Assembly: GCA_021781855.1 (NCBI GenBank)
Contig: JAJXWC010000092.1
Location: 1 to 8,621 of the forward strand
Reading direction: 5' to 3'
Origin: Bacillota bacterium
GTDB lineage: Bacteria; Bacillota; Bacilli; Lactobacillales; Streptococcaceae
DNA length: 8,621 nt
Shown: piece by piece, positions 5,623 through 8,621 of the stretch
How positions within the stretch are numbered: the first letter of the stretch is position 1
Layout of the letters: the number at the start of each line of letters is the position of its first letter
Notes under the pieces: model-generated
What the model was told of the DNA's origin: nothing
What the model saw: only the letters and a program-made list of their open reading frames with translations
Databases searched by the model: none
Position numbers and translations under genes: made by a program

Positions 5623-6573
5623 ATGATGAAAGAACCATTGTTTTTAAATTCTGTATTGCAGGAAAAAATCTGGGGCGGCGACCATTTGAAATCATTCGGC
5701 TATGACTTGCCGAACGACAAAGTGGGAGAATATTGGGCAATTTCAGCGCATCCGCATGGTGTTTCGACAGTGAGAAATGGCGAGTTCTCAGGTTGGAAAT
5801 TAGATGAATTATATGCAAAACATCGTGAATTATTTGGAAATTCGGAACAAGAAGTTTTTCCCTTGCTGACTAAGATTTTGGATGCGAATGATTGGCTTTC
5901 TGTGCAGGTTCACCCTGACGATGCTTACGGACAGGCTCATGAGGGCGAGCTGGGCAAAACAGAGTGCTGGTATATTATTTCGGCTGAACCCAATGCGGAG
6001 ATTGTTTATGGGCACACGGCGAAAACGCGGGAAGAACTAGCAGACATGATTCATGCGGGCAAGTGGGATAAATTGCTTAAAAAAGTTCCCGTAAAAGCAG
6101 GCGAATTTTATCACGTGCCAAGTGGTACAATGCACGCAATTGGTGCTGGGATTGTAATTTTAGAGACGCAGCAGTCTTCTGATACAACTTATCGGGTCTA
6201 TGATTTTGACCGACGAGATGCAGCTGGAAATCTGCGTGAGTTGCATATTCAGCAGTCAATTGATGTTTTGACCATTCCAGGCGATGATTTACCCAAAAAT
6301 AAGGTAAAAACTGAACAATTTGCAGGTGCCGAAATCACGACTTTGGTAAAATCCGACTTCTTTGATGTTTATAAATGGGTGATTTCTGGAAGCTATGAAT
6401 TCAGTAAAAAAGCGCCTTATACACTCGTATCAGTCTTATCTGGTGAAGGACAGCTAATGATTGATGAAGCCGTCTATTCCTTGAAAAAAGGTGAACATTT
6501 TATTTTACCGAGTGACATAGAGAAATGGACGATTTCTGGGAAATTGGAAATGATTGCGAGCAATCCTGAATAA
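5623..6573 (+). CDS. manA: Mannose-6-phosphate isomerase, class I
   Basis: This cytoplasmic zinc enzyme interconverts mannose-6-phosphate and fructose-6-phosphate. It lets PTS-imported mannose enter glycolysis and supplies mannose-6-phosphate for glycan precursors. The 316 residues match the short Gram-positive type I form of about 315. Seen in order: EKIWGG near residue 14, EYWAISAHP (36-44), FPLLTKILDA (79-88), and the metal ligands Q95 and H97 in SVQVHPDD, E114 in GKTECWY, and H171 in VPSGTMHA. The conserved ETQQSSDTTYRVYDFDR follows, then a C-terminal cupin-like half. All metal ligands are present. Two ATGs compete: 5623 and 5626, with AAAAGG ending at 5617; the second has the better 8-nt spacing. 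It is monocistronic by layout, with its own promoter, long leader and strong terminator. Confidence 0.96.
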   Translation: MMKEPLFLNSVLQEKIWGGDHLKSFGYDLPNDKVGEYWAISAHPHGVSTVRNGEFSGWKLDELYAKHRELFGNSEQEVFPLLTKILDANDWLSVQVHPDDAYGQAHEGELGKTECWYIISAEPNAEIVYGHTAKTREELADMIHAGKWDKLLKKVPVKAGEFYHVPSGTMHAIGAGIVILETQQSSDTTYRVYDFDRRDAAGNLRELHIQQSIDVLTIPGDDLPKNKVKTEQFAGAEITTLVKSDFFDVYKWVISGSYEFSKKAPYTLVSVLSGEGQLMIDEAVYSLKKGEHFILPSDIEKWTISGKLEMIASNPE

Positions 6574-6590
6574 TAGACATTTGCTAGGTT

Positions 6591-6628
6591 AAATTCTAAA
6601 ACCAGATTCTGGTTTTAGAATTTTTTTT
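6591..6628 (+). terminator. Strong intrinsic terminator after manA
   Basis: A perfect 15-bp stem forms between 6591-6605 and 6609-6623 with a 3-nt loop. Eight Ts at 6621-6628 follow or overlap it. It isolates manA from the fatty-acid cluster. Confidence 0.95.
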
Positions 6629-6650
6629 GCGATTGGAATAAGGTTTTTTC

Positions 6651-6678
6651 TTGCAAATCACGAATTTTGTGATATAAT
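6651..6678 (+). promoter_or_regulatory. fabT promoter with internal palindrome
   Basis: -35 TTGCAA lies at 6651-6656, followed by a 16-nt spacer and -10 TATAAT at 6673-6678. An extended TG lies at 6670-6671. The spacer is almost entirely a 17-nt near-palindrome at 6657-6673, ATCAC-GAATTTT-GTGAT, with one mismatched pair. That is the position expected of an operator that blocks RNA polymerase, but it may be coincidental. Confidence 0.82.
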
Positions 6679-6708
6679 TTGATACAGAAAATGATTTGTA
6701 CTATCAAA
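6678..6708 (+). promoter_or_regulatory. Candidate FabT operator boxes (two)
   Basis: From memory, the FabT box of streptococci and enterococci resembles TTTGATTATCAAA. Bases 6678-6690 (TTTGATACAGAAA) match 9 of 13 and hold the exact left half. Bases 6696-6708 (TTGTACTATCAAA) match 10 of 13 and hold the exact right half. TTTGATA (6678-6684) and TATCAAA (6702-6708) are also exact inverted copies of each other. Their place at the -10/+1 region fits FabT autorepression. Neither box is perfect. Confidence 0.5.
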
Positions 6709-6724
6709 ACATTAAGGATTGCAA

Positions 6725-7165
6725 ATGAAAACAGATTTTGACAAGGTTAATGAGTGGCTGATTCAGCTTTTCCATGATTTCATGATTCTGGAAGAACAAT
6801 TTCTTAAAGAGCGCGATTATGCTGATGTGACGGTAAAAGAGCTGCAGATTTTGACACTCATTCATACGTTAGGAACGGCGCGAGCAACGGATATTGCTAA
6901 GAATCAAAAATTGGCTTTATCAACGATTACAATTACGCTTAATCGCTTAGAAGATAAGGGATATGTGGTACGTGAGCGCTCAAAAGCGGACAGGCGTGTG
7001 ACGTATATTGGACTAACTGAAAAGGGAAACCAGCTTACAGTAAGTCATCGGGAATTTTTCCAGAATATTACACAAAATCTTTTTGATAGTGTGTATGGAA
7101 CAACGGAAAATAAATTAGCAGGTGAGCTGGCGGACTTGCACAGTTCTTTGGAGAATATGAAATAA
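6725..7165 (+). CDS. fabT: MarR-family fatty-acid synthesis repressor FabT
   Basis: This 146-residue MarR-family winged-helix regulator is encoded directly before fabH, the standard location and size of FabT. In streptococci FabT uses long-chain acyl-ACP as co-repressor to reduce type II fatty-acid synthesis when exogenous fatty acids are available. Visible features are the N-terminal dimerisation helix (WLIQLFHDFMILEEQFL), the helix-turn-helix at about residues 52-76 (ARATDIAKNQKLALSTITIT), and the wing with the MarR-typical KADRR at 87-91. ATG 6725 is chosen: AAGGA at 6714-6718 gives a 6-nt gap, while the in-frame TTG at 6719 abuts that site. It overlaps fabH by one base. Its own promoter carries candidate FabT boxes, so autoregulation is likely. 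Confidence 0.93.
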   Translation: MKTDFDKVNEWLIQLFHDFMILEEQFLKERDYADVTVKELQILTLIHTLGTARATDIAKNQKLALSTITITLNRLEDKGYVVRERSKADRRVTYIGLTEKGNQLTVSHREFFQNITQNLFDSVYGTTENKLAGELADLHSSLENMK

Positions 7166-8142
7166 TGGTTTTTGCAAAAATTACGGCAGCGGCGCATGCA
7201 GTGCCAGAACGTGTCGTTTCAAATGATGATTTGTCACAGATGATGGATACGTCTGATGAATGGATTTTTTCGCGGACAGGAATCAAACGGCGACATCTTT
7301 CGGCTGGGGAAAACACTTCAGATTTAGCGGCTCAAGTAGCCGAAAAATTGCTTTCTGATAGCACTGTTAAAGCAGAAGATTTGGATTTTATTATTGTGGC
7401 AACAATTACAGCAGATTCAGCGATGCCGTCAACAGCGGCACGGGTTCAGGCGGAAATCGGGGCTGTGAATGCTTTTGCGTATGACTTGACGGCGGCTTGT
7501 TCAGGTTTTGTTTTTGCTTTGGCACAAGCTGAAAAACTGATTTCTAGCGGTGCTTATGCGCGTGGAATCGTGATTGGTGCGGAAGTTCTATCAAAAGTGA
7601 TTGATTGGTCAGACCGTTCAACGGCAGTACTTTTTGGCGATGGAGCAGGTGGTGTTTTGCTTGAAAATACAGGCAAGCAACCGATGATATTGGCTGAAAA
7701 ATTACAGACAGACGGTAGCCGAGGCAATAGTTTGACGTCAAATTTAACTGCCCTATCAAATCCTTTTGTCTCAGCACAGGAAGAGGATTTTTACCTGAAA
7801 ATGGACGGACGTAGTATTTTTGATTTTGCGGTGCGAGATGTGCCGAAAAATATTGCTGCGACAGTTGAATTGACTGGTCAGTCAAATGATGAAATTGATT
7901 ATTTTTTATTGCATCAGGCAAATTCGCGTATTTTAGATAAAATGGCGAAAAAATTGGGAGCTGACCGTGAGAAATTTCTTCAAAATATGGAAGAATATGG
8001 AAATACAAGTGCAGCAAGTATCCCTATCCTCTTGTCAGAAGCGGTAAAAAGTGGTAAAATACTTTTAGAAGACAAACAAAAAGTTGTTTTAACAGGCTTC
8101 GGTGGCGGGCTGACTTGGGGCACGCTGATTATTAATATTTGA
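7165..8142 (+). CDS. fabH: Beta-ketoacyl-ACP synthase III (KAS III)
   Basis: FabH starts fatty-acid synthesis by condensing acetyl-CoA (or a branched starter) with malonyl-ACP to give acetoacetyl-ACP. The 325 residues are the usual length. The catalytic triad is intact: C112 in LTAACSGF, H250 in LLHQAN and N280 in EYGNTSAAS. The conserved SDEWIFSRTGI (residues 30-40), ATITADSAMPST (79-90), GDGAGGVLL and the C-terminal GFGGGLTWGT glycine loop are also present. The ATG overlaps the fabT stop (TAATG). GGAG at 7150-7153 serves as the ribosome binding site at 11 nt, suggesting coupled translation. It is expected to be co-transcribed with fabT and repressed by FabT. The gap to acpP is 92 bases and contains another promoter element. 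Confidence 0.97.
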   Translation: MVFAKITAAAHAVPERVVSNDDLSQMMDTSDEWIFSRTGIKRRHLSAGENTSDLAAQVAEKLLSDSTVKAEDLDFIIVATITADSAMPSTAARVQAEIGAVNAFAYDLTAACSGFVFALAQAEKLISSGAYARGIVIGAEVLSKVIDWSDRSTAVLFGDGAGGVLLENTGKQPMILAEKLQTDGSRGNSLTSNLTALSNPFVSAQEEDFYLKMDGRSIFDFAVRDVPKNIAATVELTGQSNDEIDYFLLHQANSRILDKMAKKLGADREKFLQNMEEYGNTSAASIPILLSEAVKSGKILLEDKQKVVLTGFGGGLTWGTLIINI

Positions 8143-8178
8143 TTTGGCTAAATGTCAAATTTGGTAAATGGTTATAAA

Positions 8179-8201
8179 TTGCATAAATATGCAAATATAA
8201 T
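8179..8201 (+). promoter_or_regulatory. acpP -10 element with adjoining palindrome
   Basis: -10 TATAAT at 8196-8201 lies 33 bases before acpP. Directly upstream, TTGCATA (8179-8185) and TATGCAA (8188-8194) form an inverted repeat with a 2-nt centre, filling the -35/spacer region. The best -35 at an acceptable distance (TTATAA, 8172-8177, 18-nt spacer) is poor, so the promoter may rely on other contacts or be regulated through the palindrome. CAAATTTG at 8156-8163 is a separate short palindrome. A FabT site is not clear here. Confidence 0.55.
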
Positions 8202-8234
8202 ATATATATTTTTCACTCAAAAAGGAGAAAACTC

Positions 8235-8459
8235 ATGGCTGTATTTGAAAAAGTACAAGACATCATCGCTGATGAACTTGGCAAGGATAAAGAAGAAATC
8301 ACACTTGAAACTACGTTTGAAGAACTTGATGCTGATTCACTTGACCTTTTCCAAATCATCAATGATATTGAAGACGAATTTGAAGTTGAAGTTGATACTG
8401 AGCAAGACCTCAAAACAGTTTCTGAACTTGTGAACTACGTCGAAGAAAATCAAAAATAA
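8235..8459 (+). CDS. acpP: Acyl carrier protein
   Basis: This 74-residue, strongly acidic protein is the carrier for all fatty-acid intermediates. The phosphopantetheine attachment serine is S35 in DADSLDL, the DSL motif. Helix I (FEKVQDIIADELG), helix II after S35 (FQIINDIEDEFEVEV) and the final helix (SELVNYVEENQK) are all present. Length and charge fit bacterial ACP. The start is ATG 8235 with a strong AAAGGAG at 8221-8227 and a 7-nt spacer. It follows fabH and precedes fabD. Its own -10 element and the terminator behind it fit the need for far more ACP than enzyme. Some Lactobacillales have a second ACP elsewhere, so the symbol may be acpA in some annotations. Confidence 0.96.
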   Translation: MAVFEKVQDIIADELGKDKEEITLETTFEELDADSLDLFQIINDIEDEFEVEVDTEQDLKTVSELVNYVEENQK

Positions 8460-8500
8460 TGGATAGCCGCGGACTTTTGCTGTCCGCGCTTCCATTTTTT
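8458..8500 (+). terminator. Intrinsic terminator between acpP and fabD
   Basis: CGCGGAC (8468-8474) pairs with GTCCGCG (8482-8488) around a 7-nt loop. The stem extends through AG/CT and TGGA/TCCA (8460-8463 with 8491-8494), interrupted by two single-base bulges. Six Ts follow at 8495-8500. The GC-rich core makes it strong. It should end many acpP transcripts before fabD. Confidence 0.92.
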
Positions 8501-8555
8501 ATTTTTAGTGAAATTTAATTTTATAAATCTAATAAATAAGGCATAACTTATAAAT

Positions 8556-8621
8556 ATGACAAAAACTGCATTTTTATTCTCTGGCCAAGGTGCTCAAAAA
8601 TTGGTATGGCAAGAGATTTGT
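8556..8621 (+). CDS. fabD: Malonyl-CoA:ACP transacylase FabD, 5' end only, frameshifted as read
   Basis: FabD transfers malonyl from CoA to ACP to supply elongation. Only the first codons are here: MTKTAFLFSGQGAQKL, whose SGQGAQ near residue 9 is the family's N-terminal signature. The family continues with G-M-x-x-D/E-L. Read in frame, the sequence gives VWQEIC after KL, but the +1 frame gives MARDL. One missing G at 8603-8604 (GG where GGG is expected) explains this exactly. It is either a base-call error at a contig edge or a real mutation; the former is more likely because the gene is normally essential. The ribosome binding site is weak: AAGG at 8538-8541 is 14 nt away. The rest of the gene lies outside. 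Confidence 0.8.
   Translation, partial: MTKTAFLFSGQGAQKLVWQEIC

Noticed and set aside
6719..6724. TTG start for fabT two codons upstream
   Set aside because: It directly touches AAGGA, leaving no spacer; ATG 6725 has a proper 6-nt gap.
7544..8017. Open frame of 157 codons antisense to fabH
   Set aside because: It is a shadow of a fully intact and conserved fabH, with no recognisable protein features.
8152..8433. 93-codon frame overlapping acpP on the same strand
   Set aside because: It overlaps the promoter and the certain acpP gene out of frame, and its Lys/Leu-rich product looks like frame-shadow sequence.

Overview
The window is a chromosomal housekeeping segment of a low-to-moderate-GC Firmicute. 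Protein sequences and gene order point to Lactococcus or a close relative in the Streptococcaceae. The strongest clues are the nusA-ylxR-ylxQ-infB-rbfA cluster, the Gram-positive type I mannose-6-phosphate isomerase, and a fatty-acid cluster in which acpP is followed directly by fabD. As I recall, streptococci place fabK between these two genes and Lactococcus lactis does not. All genes are on the + strand. I see no transposase, integrase, CRISPR array, tRNA or rRNA.

Layout. (1) 1-4757: 3' part of nusA, then ylxR (rnpM), ylxQ and infB, the distal part of the conserved rimP-nusA-infB operon. The gaps between these genes carry hairpins. The largest is an imperfect stem of about 30 bp directly upstream of infB, whose start is TTG. 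A terminator-like hairpin follows infB. (2) 4792-5173: rbfA, closed by a clear intrinsic terminator. (3) 5174-5622: 449 bases without an intact gene. The first part holds a small, probably decayed, frameshifted reading frame. The second part has a strong extended -10 promoter and a transcribed leader of about 147 nt with internal pairing, leading into manA. (4) 5623-6628: manA and a very strong terminator. (5) 6651-8621: start of the type II fatty-acid synthesis cluster, fabT-fabH-acpP-fabD. fabT has its own promoter with candidate FabT boxes. fabT and fabH overlap by one base (TAATG). acpP has a -10 element next to a palindrome and is followed by an intrinsic terminator before fabD.

How the genes work together. 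The first block links transcription elongation and antitermination (NusA), RNase P or RNA-binding accessory proteins (YlxR, YlxQ), translation initiation (IF-2) and 30S maturation (RbfA). ManA interconverts mannose-6-phosphate and fructose-6-phosphate. The last block starts fatty-acid elongation: FabD makes malonyl-ACP, FabH condenses it with acetyl-CoA on ACP, and FabT represses the pathway.

Quality note. fabD, visible only for its first codons, lacks one G relative to the conserved GQGAQ-x-x-G-M start and so is frameshifted within the last 20 bases. The window probably ends at a contig edge, where a sequence error is the simplest explanation. I found no convincing new biological system. The best leads are the infB upstream hairpin, the manA leader and the remnant before it.
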